Shown: in pieces, positions 1 through 8,231 of the stretch
How the letters are laid out: every line of letters begins with the position of its first letter
Numbering within the stretch: the stretch's first letter is position 1
NCBI GenBank assembly: GCA_005503335.1
Contig: SCMQ01000040.1
Location: 1 to 43,490, forward strand
Source: Comamonadaceae bacterium 2FH
GTDB lineage: Bacteria; Pseudomonadota; Gammaproteobacteria; Burkholderiales; Burkholderiaceae_C
Direction: 5' to 3'
Length of the DNA: 43,490 nucleotides
Notes under the pieces: generated by a model
Seen by the model: only the letters and a program-made list of their open reading frames with translations
What the model was told of the DNA's origin: nothing
The model's database searches: none
Translations under genes and position numbers: made by a program

Positions 1-106
1 TCCCCACACTCGGTCACCCTCATGCAGTTGCGCTTCGCTTCGTTCGCTGTGATCAACTCACGGGAGGACTTGCACCTCCAAGAGTGCGCCCGTGCCGGGC
101 GCACAG

Positions 107-134
107 AAAAAAGGCCTCCACCGAAGTGGAGGCC
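107..134 (-). terminator. Rho-independent terminator of the minus-strand membrane protein gene
   Basis: A perfect 9-bp stem (GGCCTCCAC / GTGGAGGCC) closes a CGAA tetraloop at 113-134. Read on the minus strand it is followed by six U residues (107-112), the classical intrinsic-terminator layout. It lies about 40 bp after the stop codon at 174. A second perfect 9-bp hairpin (GTGCGCCCG-tgc-CGGGCGCAC, 84-104) sits on the other side of the U-tract but has no U-run of its own on either strand. Bases 1-83 show no other feature. Confidence 0.85.
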
Positions 135-173
135 AGATCTGCCTGGGGTACCGCCCCGTCGCCGGGGCTGGAC

Positions 174-692
174 TCAGATGTAGAACAGGCGGCTGCGCAG
201 GATCTTGTCGGCGCGGCGCGCGGCGGCGCTCATCTCGGGCTGGGCCTTGCTGGCCACGGCCGGCGCTTCCTGGTCGCTGCGCGTCATCGCGGCATGCAGG
301 TCGGCCATGACGCGGGCGTCGGTCTGGGCGATGGCCCACAGGCGCTCGTCGGCACGGGCCTGGGCCACGCGGGCCGACCAGGCGTTGAGCGCCTGCACCA
401 GGCGCGCAGCCAGGCGGCGGGCCGGACCGGCCAGCAGGCCCAGCGCGGCGAAGCCCACGGCCCACAGCGCCACCCAGGCGGCCAGCAGGTGGCCCTCGGC
501 CCAGGTCTCGATCATCTGGTCGGCGACGACCACCAGCGCGGCCACGACTGCGGCCAGCAGCATGGCGGCCAGGCCGCGCGTGCTGTCGAAGCGCTGGCGC
601 AGGGCGCGCGCCGATTCGACGGCCTGCTCGGCGCGGGCCACGCCGGGGTGGCTCAGCGGGTATTCGGTGTGGACAAAGTTGGCAGTGCTCAT
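174..692 (-). CDS. Small inner-membrane protein of unknown function, two TM segments
   Basis: A 172-residue protein beginning MSTANFVHTEYPL. The ATG at 692 was chosen because an AGAAGGG ribosome-binding sequence lies just upstream; an in-frame TTG at 713 has none. Two hydrophobic segments (about residues 42-62 and 70-92, rich in A, L and V) form a membrane hairpin. The rest is Ala/Arg-rich and probably helical and cytoplasmic. I recognise no family. It is divergent from the LysR gene at 824 and shares a 20-bp palindrome with it, and it ends at a strong intrinsic terminator, so it is probably a single-gene unit. Function cannot be assigned. Confidence 0.75.
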   Translation of the reverse strand: MSTANFVHTEYPLSHPGVARAEQAVESARALRQRFDSTRGLAAMLLAAVVAALVVVADQMIETWAEGHLLAAWVALWAVGFAALGLLAGPARRLAARLVQALNAWSARVAQARADERLWAIAQTDARVMADLHAAMTRSDQEAPAVASKAQPEMSAAARRADKILRSRLFYI

Positions 693-750
693 GATGTTTC
701 CCTTCTCTCTCAAACTGGGGGCGGACCCTTTTGCCGCCTCATGGGGTAGA

Positions 751-770
751 TACTAGGGGTTACCCTAGTA
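751..770. promoter_or_regulatory. Perfect 8-4-8 inverted repeat, candidate operator
   Basis: TACTAGGG-gtta-CCCTAGTA is a perfect inverted repeat in the divergent intergenic region, 58 bp from the start at 692 and 53 bp from the LysR start at 824. The near-central position suggests a dimeric regulator acting on both genes. It lacks the T-N11-A form of a typical LysR box, so a different regulator (for example a two-component response regulator) is possible. The binding protein is unknown. Confidence 0.6.
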
Positions 771-800
771 CGATTCAACTTTATCTTCATGATAGTTACC

Positions 801-815
801 ATTCACCATGTGAAT
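801..815. promoter_or_regulatory. Candidate LysR box (ATTCAC-cat-GTGAAT)
   Basis: A perfect 6-3-6 inverted repeat that contains a T-N11-A core (T802 to A814), the usual form of a LysR-type binding site. It ends 8 bp before the proposed LysR start codon at 824, a position that fits negative autoregulation. This is inferred from sequence form and position only. Confidence 0.45.
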
Positions 816-823
816 TAATACCG

Positions 824-1819
824 ATGCCACCGATCGCCGCCCCCAATTTCCGCACGCTGGACCTGAACCTGTTGCGCGTGTTCGACGAGGTCATGGCCGA
901 GCGCAGCCTGACGCGCGCGGCGCGCAACCTGGCCCTGACCCAGCCGGCGGTCAGCAATGCGCTGCGCCGCCTGCGCGAGACCCTGGGCGACGAGTTGGTG
1001 CGCCGCAGCGGCCACGGCATCGAGCCCACGCCGCGCGCCCTGGCCCTGTGGCCCAGCGTGCGCCAGGCGCTGCGCCAGCTGCAAGCCTCGATCTCGCCCA
1101 CGGCTTTCGAGCCCGCCGAGGCCAGCACCACCTTCGTGCTGGCCATGGCCGACGCCACCGCGGCCGAGCTGATTCCCGGCATGGTCCACACGCTGGAGTC
1201 CGAGGCGCCCGGCGTGTCCATGCGCGTGGTGCCGCTGACCACGCGCGACCCGCGCCGCCTGCTGGACGAGGAGACCGTGGACCTGGCCGTGGGTTATTTC
1301 CCGGCCGTGCTGGCCGACCTCACGGCGCGCGAGCAGGCCGGCGAGGCCATCGCGCACTCGCACCAGCGCCTGTACGCCGGCGAATATGTCTGCGTGATGC
1401 GGCGCGACCACCCACTGGCCGACAGCGCCCTGACGCTGGACCGCTACTGCCAGGCGCGCCACCTGCTGGTCAGCTTCTCCGGCCGGCCCTACGGCTTCAT
1501 CGACGAGGCCCTGGCCTCGCTCGGCCGGCAGCGCCGCGTGGTGCTCACGGTGAACCAGTTCTTCACGGCCGGGCGCGTGGTGGCCAACTCCAACCTGCTC
1601 ACCGTGCTGCCGCGCCACTTCGTCAACACCACCGGCATCGCCGACCAGCTGGTGCTGCGCGAGCTGCCGCTGGACGTGCCGCCGGTGCACGTGGAAGCGG
1701 TCTGGCACCGCCGCCTGCAGCACAGCAGCGGCCATGAATGGCTGCGCGAGACCCTGCACCGCGTGGCCGCGCAGGTGTTCGGCGCGCCCGAGGGCGCGGC
1801 TGGCGGGGCGGCGTCATGA
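824..1819 (+). CDS. LysR-family transcriptional regulator
   Basis: A 331-residue LTTR. The N-terminal winged HTH (about residues 10-70) reads LDLNLLRVFDEVMAERSLT, then ARNLALTQPAVSNALRRLR. The pattern resembles the NodD/NahR/DntR branch. A substrate-binding domain follows (about 95-310), with the conserved LAMADATAAELIP opening. The start at 824 was chosen because the protein then begins just before the HTH; no strong Shine-Dalgarno is visible. The stop codon overlaps the next start as ATGA (1816-1819), so the metallophosphoesterase is translationally coupled. The effector is unknown. Confidence 0.85.
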   Translation: MPPIAAPNFRTLDLNLLRVFDEVMAERSLTRAARNLALTQPAVSNALRRLRETLGDELVRRSGHGIEPTPRALALWPSVRQALRQLQASISPTAFEPAEASTTFVLAMADATAAELIPGMVHTLESEAPGVSMRVVPLTTRDPRRLLDEETVDLAVGYFPAVLADLTAREQAGEAIAHSHQRLYAGEYVCVMRRDHPLADSALTLDRYCQARHLLVSFSGRPYGFIDEALASLGRQRRVVLTVNQFFTAGRVVANSNLLTVLPRHFVNTTGIADQLVLRELPLDVPPVHVEAVWHRRLQHSSGHEWLRETLHRVAAQVFGAPEGAAGGAAS

Positions 1820-2691
1820 AGATCCAGCTGATGTCGGACCTGCACCTCGAGACCGACCCCGGCTTCCAGCCGCGGCCCGCGCCCGATGCCGACCTGCTGG
1901 TGCTGGCCGGCGACATAGGCTCCTACCAGGCGGGCTCTCGCCTGGCCGCCCTGGGCGACCGCGATTTCGGCCTGGCGCGCTTCTCGCCGCGCGCGGGCTG
2001 GCCCGTGCCGGTGCTGTTCGTGCCCGGCAACCACGAGTACGACGGGCTGGATTTCGACCAGGCCCACGCGCGGCTGCGCGAGAGCTGCGAGCGGCTGGGC
2101 ATCGCCTGGCTGGAGCGCGAGACCCTGGAGCTGGACGGCGTGCGCTTCGTCGGCACCACGCTGTGGAGCGACTTCGACGCCCTGGGCCCGGCCCGTCACG
2201 ACAGCGAGGCCACGCTGACCCAGCAGCTGCGCCAGCGCGAGAAGGCCTTCCGCGCGGCCGACTTCTACCTGCGCAAGACCGGCGGCACGCGCGCCGGCCA
2301 GCCCTTCCTGGCCGCGGCCTGGCGCGAGCAGGCGCTGGCCTGCCAGCAGTGGCTGCGCGCAGCCCTGGCCCAGCCCTTCGACGGCCCCACGGTGGTCGTG
2401 ACCCATTTCGCGCCCAGCCTGCGCAGCGCCGACCCGCGCTACGGCCTGAGTCCCGGCACGGCAGGCTTTTGCAACGCGCTGGACGAATTGCTGCCCCGGG
2501 CCAGGCTGTGGCTGCACGGCCACCTGCACTGCCCGGCCGACTACCTGCACCAGGGCTGCCGCGTGGTCGCCAACCCGCTGGGCTATGCGCGCAAGGGCGA
2601 GCAGGCCGCCTTCCGCCCGACCCTGACCCTGGAGCTCGGCCCCCGCCCTGCGCTTGACCGGCATCAAGCCCGCCCTTCGGCCAGCCCTTAG
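1816..2691 (+). CDS. Metallophosphoesterase (calcineurin-like)
   Basis: A 291-residue cytoplasmic protein with the metal-binding blocks of the Metallophos family in order: SDLHLE near the N-terminus, AGDIGS, PGNHEYD, VVTHFAPS and LHGHLH. These Asp, His and Asn residues bind the two catalytic metals. The family hydrolyses phosphomono- or diesters; this member's substrate cannot be read from sequence. It overlaps the LysR stop by 4 bp and is about 30 bp from the stress-protein gene downstream. The last ~20 residues (after LELGPRPAL) look poorly conserved. Confidence 0.9.
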   Translation: MKIQLMSDLHLETDPGFQPRPAPDADLLVLAGDIGSYQAGSRLAALGDRDFGLARFSPRAGWPVPVLFVPGNHEYDGLDFDQAHARLRESCERLGIAWLERETLELDGVRFVGTTLWSDFDALGPARHDSEATLTQQLRQREKAFRAADFYLRKTGGTRAGQPFLAAAWREQALACQQWLRAALAQPFDGPTVVVTHFAPSLRSADPRYGLSPGTAGFCNALDELLPRARLWLHGHLHCPADYLHQGCRVVANPLGYARKGEQAAFRPTLTLELGPRPALDRHQARPSASP

Positions 2692-2722
2692 ACTCGGGGC
2701 TCCAATTGAAGAGGAGCCCTCC

Positions 2723-3145
2723 ATGAAAATCCTTCTGGCCGTCGATGGCAGCCCCTACACCAAGAAGATGCTGGCCTACCTGACCACGCACGGCGAGCTG
2801 TTTGCCATCGGCAACGAGTACACGGTGTTCACGGTCCAGCCGGCCCTGCCCCCCCGCGCGCGCGCCGCCGTGGGCAAGGAAGTGGCCGACGGCTACCACG
2901 CCGAGGAAGCCGAGAAGGTGCTGTCCCCGGTGTCCAAGTTCCTGGCACGCCACGGCATCGACGCCAAGAGCAGCTGGAAGGTCGGCCACGCGGGCGAAGC
3001 CATCGCCAAGTTCGCGCACAGCGGCAAGTTCGACCTGGTGGTCATGGGTTCGCACGGCCACAGCGCCCTGGGCAACCTGGTCATGGGCTCGGTGACCACC
3101 CAGGTGCTCGCGCACTGCGACGTGCCCGTGCTGCTGGTGCGCTGA
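2723..3145 (+). CDS. Universal stress protein (UspA family)
   Basis: A 140-residue Usp-domain protein, the usual single-domain length. It opens with MKILLAVDGSPYTKKML, the first strand and Asp that contact nucleotide. It carries the ATP-binding G-2X-G-9X-G-S signature as GSHGHSALGNLVMGS, and ends DVPVLLVR as the family does. The ATG follows a GAAGAGGAG ribosome-binding site. It is cytoplasmic, probably dimeric, and linked in the family to stress survival. It is convergent with the tetR-like gene that ends at 3243. Confidence 0.92.
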   Translation: MKILLAVDGSPYTKKMLAYLTTHGELFAIGNEYTVFTVQPALPPRARAAVGKEVADGYHAEEAEKVLSPVSKFLARHGIDAKSSWKVGHAGEAIAKFAHSGKFDLVVMGSHGHSALGNLVMGSVTTQVLAHCDVPVLLVR

Positions 3146-3168
3146 ACCGGGCCCCCACGCTCGGCACT

Positions 3169-3229
3169 GACGTGTCCTCGCTGCCCCCCGAGGGGGCCCA
3201 GACCGGCTTGGGGCGGCCCGGCGCCGGTC
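3169..3229. repeat. Intergenic hairpin repeats between convergent genes
   Basis: Two inverted repeats fill the gap between the usp stop and the tetR stop: CCCCC-cga-GGGGG at 3184-3196 and GACCGGC...GCCGGTC at 3201-3229. The block around 3173-3200 (gtgtcctcgctgcc...) resembles, from memory, a repeat common between genes in Comamonadaceae. It may act as a bidirectional terminator although no T-run follows. No second copy was seen in this window. Confidence 0.5.
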
Positions 3230-3242
3230 TGCACCTGCCCGT

Positions 3243-3860
3243 TCAGCGGGCGCGCAACCCCTCGAAGCAGGCGCTGAGCGCCAGCGCCACGACCTGCTCG
3301 TCGCTGTGCCGGCCGCCGTCGCGCAGCCAGGCCAGGGCCGGGTCGCAGGCGCGCGCGGCCAGCGTGTAGAGCACGGCCGGCGCCGGCAGCGCCGGATTCA
3401 GCACAGCCTGCGCCTGCGCGCCGAGAATCCAGTCCTCGAGCAGACCGCGCAGCGCCGACAGGCCCGCGCTGCACTCAGGGCTGGCCCTGAGCGCCGCGCC
3501 CAGGCTGGAATGCGGGCCGGGCAGGGCCGGTAGCTCGCCGGCCAGCTGGCGGCCCATGGCCCAGCGCGCCGCGGCCTGCAGCTTGGCCAGCGGCGCCTCG
3601 TCGGCCGGCAGGCCGGCGAGCACCGCCTGGGCCTGGTTCAAGAGGCGCACCACGGCCGCGCAGGCCAGCGCCTCCTTGCTCGGGAAATGCTTGTACAGGC
3701 TGGCCTTGGCGATGCCGGCCTCGGCCGCCACCTGGTCCACGGTCATGGCCTCGAAGCCCTTGCCGGCCAGCAGGCGGCAGACGCTGCCCAGGATGGCCTC
3801 CTCACGGGCCTGCAGCATCTGGGCGCGGAACGACTGCTTGGCGGCGGGCGGTGGGTTCAT
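3243..3860 (-). CDS. TetR-family transcriptional regulator
   Basis: A 205-residue protein with a TetR HTH at about residues 18-62: EEAILGSVCRLLAGKGFEAM, VDQVAAEAGIAKASLYKHFP, then SKEALACAAV. The C-terminal ligand domain is variable and helical. The ATG at 3860 lies 11 bp after the stop of the histidine kinase gene, so it is the third gene of an all-regulator operon. Length is typical. The target and ligand are unknown; no target gene sits downstream. Confidence 0.88.
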   Translation of the reverse strand: MNPPPAAKQSFRAQMLQAREEAILGSVCRLLAGKGFEAMTVDQVAAEAGIAKASLYKHFPSKEALACAAVVRLLNQAQAVLAGLPADEAPLAKLQAAARWAMGRQLAGELPALPGPHSSLGAALRASPECSAGLSALRGLLEDWILGAQAQAVLNPALPAPAVLYTLAARACDPALAWLRDGGRHSDEQVVALALSACFEGLRAR

Positions 3861-3871
3861 GGCCGCGATTG

Positions 3872-6094
3872 TCAGCGATGCTGCACCAGGCCCGGCAGCA
3901 CCACGTGGAAGCTGGCGCCCTGGCCCACGGCCGCATGGGCCCAGACCCTGCCGCCATGGCGCGCGACGATGCGCTGCACGGTGGCCAGGCCCACGCCCGA
4001 GCCCGGGAACTCGCTTTCGGTGTGCAGGCGCTGGAAGGGCTCGAACAGCTTGTTCGACAGCTTCATGTCGAAGCCCGCGCCGTTGTCGGCGATGAAAAAG
4101 CTGGTCGGCTCGCCGGGCCGGTTCGTGAAGCCCAGCTCGATGCGCGCGTCCTCGGCGTGTGCCGTGAACTTCCAGGCATTGCCCAGCAGGTTGACCAGCA
4201 GTTGGCGCAGCAGGCGCGGGTCGCCCACGCAGTACAGGCCGGGCTCGATGCGCAGCGTCACCGCCCGCCCGGGCTGCTGGGCGAGCAATTCCTGCGCCAC
4301 CTCCAGCGCCAGCGCGCTGAGGTCCAGCGGCGTCATGGCCAGCTCCGCCCGCGCCACGCGCGCGAGCTCCAGCAGGTCGTCGATCAGGCGCTGCATGCGC
4401 CGCGTGCCGTCCTGGATGCGGTCCAGGTACAGGCGGCCCTGTTCGTCGAGCACCGCCCCCTCGTGCTCGGCCAGGAACTCGGCGAACATGGCGACCGCGT
4501 GCAGCGGATTGCGCAGGTCGTGCGAGACCGAGTAGGAAAAGGCCTCCAGCTCGCGGTTGGACAGCGCCACCTCGCGCGTGCGCTCGGCCACCAGCTGCTC
4601 CAGGCGATCGTTGACCTCGTGCACCCTGGCCTGGTCGGCCAGGCTCTGCGTCACGTCGATCGCCATGCACAGGCGCGCCTCGCGCCCCTGGAAGCTGGTC
4701 GGCGAGCCGACCAGCTGCACCCGGCACAGCTCGCCGCTGTGCTTGCGGTGGGTGCGCACCGCGGGCCCCTCGCCGGCCTCGGCCTGCAGCGCCGGCGGCT
4801 GCAGCTCCTCGGGCCGCAGCGCCAGGAAGGCCTGCGCCTCGTAGCCATAGTGCTGGGCCGCCGCCGCGTTGACGGCGAGAAAGCGCTGCTGCGCCTCGTC
4901 CAGCACCCACATCGGCAGCGGCGAGCTGTCGAACAGCGCGTGGTAGCCGGCCTCGCTCTCGCGCAGCGCCTGCTGCGTCTTCTGGTGCGCCTGGCGCTGC
5001 TCTTCCACGCGCTGCGCCACCTGGGCCATGGCCTGCTTGAGCAGCACCAGCTCGCGCAGCGGCGTGCGCGAAGGCGCCAGGGCCTGGGCCGGGTCGCCCT
5101 GGGCGACGCGCTGCACGCCGCGCACCAGGCGCCGCAGCGGACGCACCAGCCAGCGCTCGCCGATCAGCCAGGCCAGCGCCGCGGCGGCCAGGGTCACCAA
5201 TAGCGTGGCCGCAAGGCGCAGGCGCGAATCGCGCAGGGCCGGCTCGATGGCCGCGTCGGCCGGCGCGGACACGGTCACGTACAGGCCGACGCGGCCCGAC
5301 ACGCGTATAGGACGGATCACGCGCAGCCGGGACAGGTCTCGCGCCGCGGCCTCGCCCAGGAAGCCGCTGCGCCGCTCGCGCATCGCCGCGCGCAGCACCA
5401 GATCGGGCAGCGGCAGGCCCAGCAGCCCATGGCCGGCCACGCTGCCGGCCAGCACCCGGCCCTGCAGGTCGGTCAGGAACACCTCGGCCCCTTCCGGCAG
5501 CGGCATGTTGCGCAGGCGCTCGTCCAGCCAGGCCAGGTCGAGGCTGGCGAACACCACGCCCTGGAACCGGCCCTCGTCGCTGCGCACCGGCCAGCCGAAG
5601 TTGAGGATCTGCTTGCCCGAAACCGGACCGACCATGTACTCGCCCACGCTCAGCAGGTTCTCGTCGCGCGCCTGCTGGTAGAACGGCAGGTGGCCGAAAT
5701 AGGCGTTCTCGCCGCCGGTGGTGGCGCGGCAGCTCAGTCGCCCGCCCGCGTCCAGCAGGCCGAGGTTGGCCAGCCAGGTCTGGCGCTGCTGCACCTCCTG
5801 CACATAGTGCTGGCAGGCCGGCAGGTCGACGCCGGAGAGCACCGGCGAGGCCGCCGCCGCGACCAGCAGCTGGGCGATGCCCAGCACGAACTGCTCCTGG
5901 CCGGTCGCCACGGTCTCGGCCAGCAGCTGCGTGTCCTGTTGCGCGCGCAGCTGCCACTGCGCCTGCTCGCGGCGCGCGGACGCCCACTCGATCAGCAGCA
6001 TGGGCAGCATGATCAGGGCCGCCAGCAGGGCCAGCATCAGGCGCGCGGACAGCTGGCGCCCCCCGGGCGCGTTGGGGTCGGTCGGCGGGCTCAC
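3872..6094 (-). CDS. Membrane sensor histidine kinase with PAS domain
   Basis: A 740-residue hybrid-free kinase. TM1 is at about residues 17-38, a periplasmic dCache/CHASE-like sensor domain at ~40-285, TM2 at ~293-315, then HAMP, a PAS domain opening GYHALFDSSPLPMWVLDE, a coiled-coil, HisKA with the H-box FSYSVSHDLRNPL, and HATPase with the N-box NLLGNAWKFT, DNGAGFD and GSGVGLATVQRIV. The kinase core resembles phytochrome-like kinases (RxHTESEFPGSGVGL). The GTG start (6092-6094) overlaps the LysR stop as GTGA, implying coupling. No response regulator is encoded nearby, so its partner is elsewhere. The ligand is unknown. Confidence 0.92.
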   Translation of the reverse strand: MSPPTDPNAPGGRQLSARLMLALLAALIMLPMLLIEWASARREQAQWQLRAQQDTQLLAETVATGQEQFVLGIAQLLVAAAASPVLSGVDLPACQHYVQEVQQRQTWLANLGLLDAGGRLSCRATTGGENAYFGHLPFYQQARDENLLSVGEYMVGPVSGKQILNFGWPVRSDEGRFQGVVFASLDLAWLDERLRNMPLPEGAEVFLTDLQGRVLAGSVAGHGLLGLPLPDLVLRAAMRERRSGFLGEAAARDLSRLRVIRPIRVSGRVGLYVTVSAPADAAIEPALRDSRLRLAATLLVTLAAAALAWLIGERWLVRPLRRLVRGVQRVAQGDPAQALAPSRTPLRELVLLKQAMAQVAQRVEEQRQAHQKTQQALRESEAGYHALFDSSPLPMWVLDEAQQRFLAVNAAAAQHYGYEAQAFLALRPEELQPPALQAEAGEGPAVRTHRKHSGELCRVQLVGSPTSFQGREARLCMAIDVTQSLADQARVHEVNDRLEQLVAERTREVALSNRELEAFSYSVSHDLRNPLHAVAMFAEFLAEHEGAVLDEQGRLYLDRIQDGTRRMQRLIDDLLELARVARAELAMTPLDLSALALEVAQELLAQQPGRAVTLRIEPGLYCVGDPRLLRQLLVNLLGNAWKFTAHAEDARIELGFTNRPGEPTSFFIADNGAGFDMKLSNKLFEPFQRLHTESEFPGSGVGLATVQRIVARHGGRVWAHAAVGQGASFHVVLPGLVQHR

Positions 6095-7032
6095 GGCGCA
6101 GCACCGGGCCCGGCCGGACCCGCCCCGCTCAGGGCCAGGCTGGCGGCATGCGTGAGCGCGCTGCTGAGCGTGTCCAGCACCTCCGACGCCAGGTTCCAGC
6201 AATGCCAGTAGAGCTGGATAGGCAGCACCCGGCCGGGCGCCAGGTCGACCAGCCGGCCCTGCTCGATCAGGCCGCGCACCAGCAGGGCCGGCAGCACGCT
6301 CGCGCCCCAGCCCGCCAGCACCGCGCGAACCTGCCCCTCGGTGCTGGGCACGAACAGCTGGCTCAGAGCGACGCGCTTCAAGCCAAAGGCCTTGGCGACG
6401 AACTCGGCCTGCATGTCGTCCTTGCGGTTGAAGGCGATGAAGGGCATGCGGCTGAAGTTGTGCGGCGTCAGGCCCTGGGGGGCATGCTCGCGCGCGTACT
6501 CGGCCGAGGCCACGGCGATGTAGTCCATCGCGCCCAGCGGCACCACCTTGCAGCCGCGCAGCGCCTGCCGCAGCGTGGTCACGCAGCCCAGCACCTGGCC
6601 CGAGCGCAGCCATTCGTGGGTGAAGTCCTGGTCGTCGGTGATGATTTCCAGCGGCAGGCCCTGGCGCACCAGCTCGCCCAGCGCGCCCAGCGCCCAGGTG
6701 GCGATGCTGTCGGCGTTGATGGCGATCGAGATGCGCTCCTCCTCGCGCCCGCCACCGGTCGAGCTCGGCGCGAGCTCGCGCAGGTCGCGCTCCAGGTCGG
6801 CGCGCAGCAGGCGCAGCTGCTTGGTGTGCTTGAGCAGCAGCTGGCCGGCCGCCGTGGGCTTGAGCGGCCGGCTGCGCACGATCAGCACCGTGCCGACCTG
6901 GGCCTCCAGCGCGCGCAGGCGCTGCGACACGGCCGACTGCGTGATGTTCAGGCGCTGCGCCGCGCGCTCGAAACCCGCCTCCTCCACGATGGCGGCCAGG
7001 CATTCGAGGGCGTCGGGGTCGAAGGTGCTCAT
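6091..7032 (-). CDS. LysR-family regulator, ArgP/IciA type
   Basis: A 313-residue LTTR. The N-terminus resembles ArgP: LECLAAIVEEAGFERAAQRL, then NITQSAVSQRLRALE and the PLKPTAAGQ turn. ArgP proteins sense lysine/arginine and usually activate a divergent lysE/argO exporter gene. Here no exporter is adjacent: the divergent neighbour is a lipoprotein gene 180 bp away. The C-terminus is extended by an Ala/Gly/Pro-rich tail relative to ArgP (~297 residues). Its last codons overlap the histidine kinase start. ArgP-type identity is fairly sure, but lysine or arginine sensing is not shown. Confidence 0.85.
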   Translation of the reverse strand: MSTFDPDALECLAAIVEEAGFERAAQRLNITQSAVSQRLRALEAQVGTVLIVRSRPLKPTAAGQLLLKHTKQLRLLRADLERDLRELAPSSTGGGREEERISIAINADSIATWALGALGELVRQGLPLEIITDDQDFTHEWLRSGQVLGCVTTLRQALRGCKVVPLGAMDYIAVASAEYAREHAPQGLTPHNFSRMPFIAFNRKDDMQAEFVAKAFGLKRVALSQLFVPSTEGQVRAVLAGWGASVLPALLVRGLIEQGRLVDLAPGRVLPIQLYWHCWNLASEVLDTLSSALTHAASLALSGAGPAGPGAAP

Positions 7033-7168
7033 CCTATAAGGGGGACTGATGTTCCGTTCGATAGTTTAGTTTTTCTTTCGGACCGGCCCAGAGGCCGTGC
7101 GACGCTGCATCGATAAGCCATCTGTCAGCCAGCCGTCATCGCTCTCTCAGTCCCCCAGTCCAAAGATG

Positions 7169-7194
7169 CGACGCAGGCAATCCCGCCTGCGTCG
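7169..7194 (+). promoter_or_regulatory. Stable hairpin in the 5' leader of the lipoprotein gene
   Basis: CGACGCAGGC-aatccc-GCCTGCGTCG forms a perfect 10-bp stem with a 6-nt loop, extendable by GAT/ATC (7065-like position 7165-7167 with 7195-7197) across one bulged G. It ends 8-10 bp before the GGAGG ribosome-binding site of the gene at 7213. It could protect the mRNA 5' end, modulate translation, or be a T-less terminator of upstream transcription. Confidence 0.5.
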
Positions 7195-7212
7195 ATCCGA
7201 TTGGAGGACCTC

Positions 7213-8226
7213 ATGAGCGCTCGGAAAATCCTGAAATCCCTGGCGGGCGGCGCCTGCGCCGCCCTGGTCGCCTGCGGGGGCGGCGGTGGCGGCAGCGCCG
7301 AAAGCCCGGCGCCTCCCAGCACCGGAGGACCGCTGGCGGTCACCGGAGCCAACTACGTGGTCGTGGCCCAGGAATCCCTCGCGTCCTCGGCCCTGCTCAG
7401 CGACGCCGCGTCGCTGGCGACCGGCGCGCAAGCCGCCCATCCCCAGGCCCTGATTGGATTCGCACAGTCCCAGTCAATCCATATCAAGGGCTGGTTCGGC
7501 CAGACCACGCCACAGGCCACGGGCGCCGTCTACGAAGAGACCGGGGAATGTTCCAGCGGCAGCTACAGCATCGCCATCAACGACGCGAACGGCAACGGCC
7601 TGCCGGAAGCGGGCGACTCGGTCTCGCTTTCCTACTCCAACTGCAGCCTCGGCGGCAGCGTCTACAACGGCAGCCTGTCGTTCTCGATCGACAGCCTGTC
7701 GGGCAGCCTGGACGGCTTTCCGCACGAGGCGCGGATGACGGTCGGCTTCAACCATCTGACGGTCCAGAACTCGCTGCTGACCAGCACCGCCAACGGCGCC
7801 GTCGCGATGCACGTCATGGCCGCTGCCGAGAACGATCTGTCCATCCGCCTGACGACGGCCCCCAGCTTCACCGAGAGCAGCACCACGGGCGGCGCCACCT
7901 ACAGCCGCCAGCTGAGCGGCTACACCGTCGCTGAGACGCTCACCCCCGCGGGCGCAACCGCCTATTCCAGCAGCGTCACCCTCGACGGCAGCCTCAGCTC
8001 GTCGGCGCTGGAGGGCCGCTCGGTCAGCATCGCGACGCAGCAGGCCTTCGTGCGCAACAGCTCGGACCTCTATCCGTCCAGCGGCCAGGCCACGGCCACC
8101 GGCGCCAGCGGCGGCCAGGTCCGCATCACGGTGCTCGACCACAGTGCCGTGTGGATCGAGATGGACGCCAACGGCGACGGCAGCTACGAGGCGTCGACGA
8201 CCCGGCTGTGGAGCGAGCTGGTCTGA
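7213..8226 (+). CDS. Secreted lipoprotein of unknown function
   Basis: A 337-residue protein. The start ATG follows GGAGG. The signal peptide ends in a lipobox, LVAC (Cys about residue 20), followed by a flexible Gly/Ser/Pro-rich linker. The mature part is Ser/Thr/Gly-rich and likely beta-structured. It has two Asp-rich loops, DANGNGLPEAGDS and DANGDGSYEA, that look like EF-hand or dockerin-type calcium sites. I do not recognise a family. The next gene, 5 bp downstream, encodes an outer-membrane beta-barrel-like protein, so the two may form a surface unit. Confidence 0.75.
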   Translation: MSARKILKSLAGGACAALVACGGGGGGSAESPAPPSTGGPLAVTGANYVVVAQESLASSALLSDAASLATGAQAAHPQALIGFAQSQSIHIKGWFGQTTPQATGAVYEETGECSSGSYSIAINDANGNGLPEAGDSVSLSYSNCSLGGSVYNGSLSFSIDSLSGSLDGFPHEARMTVGFNHLTVQNSLLTSTANGAVAMHVMAAAENDLSIRLTTAPSFTESSTTGGATYSRQLSGYTVAETLTPAGATAYSSSVTLDGSLSSSALEGRSVSIATQQAFVRNSSDLYPSSGQATATGASGGQVRITVLDHSAVWIEMDANGDGSYEASTTRLWSELV

Positions 8227-8231
8227 TCGCC

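Noticed and set aside
3243-6104. A single 953-residue open frame on the minus strand
   Set aside because: It is a chance read-through in GC-rich DNA. The real units are the kinase (3872-6094) in another frame and TetR (3243-3860); only the last part of the long frame is protein-like.
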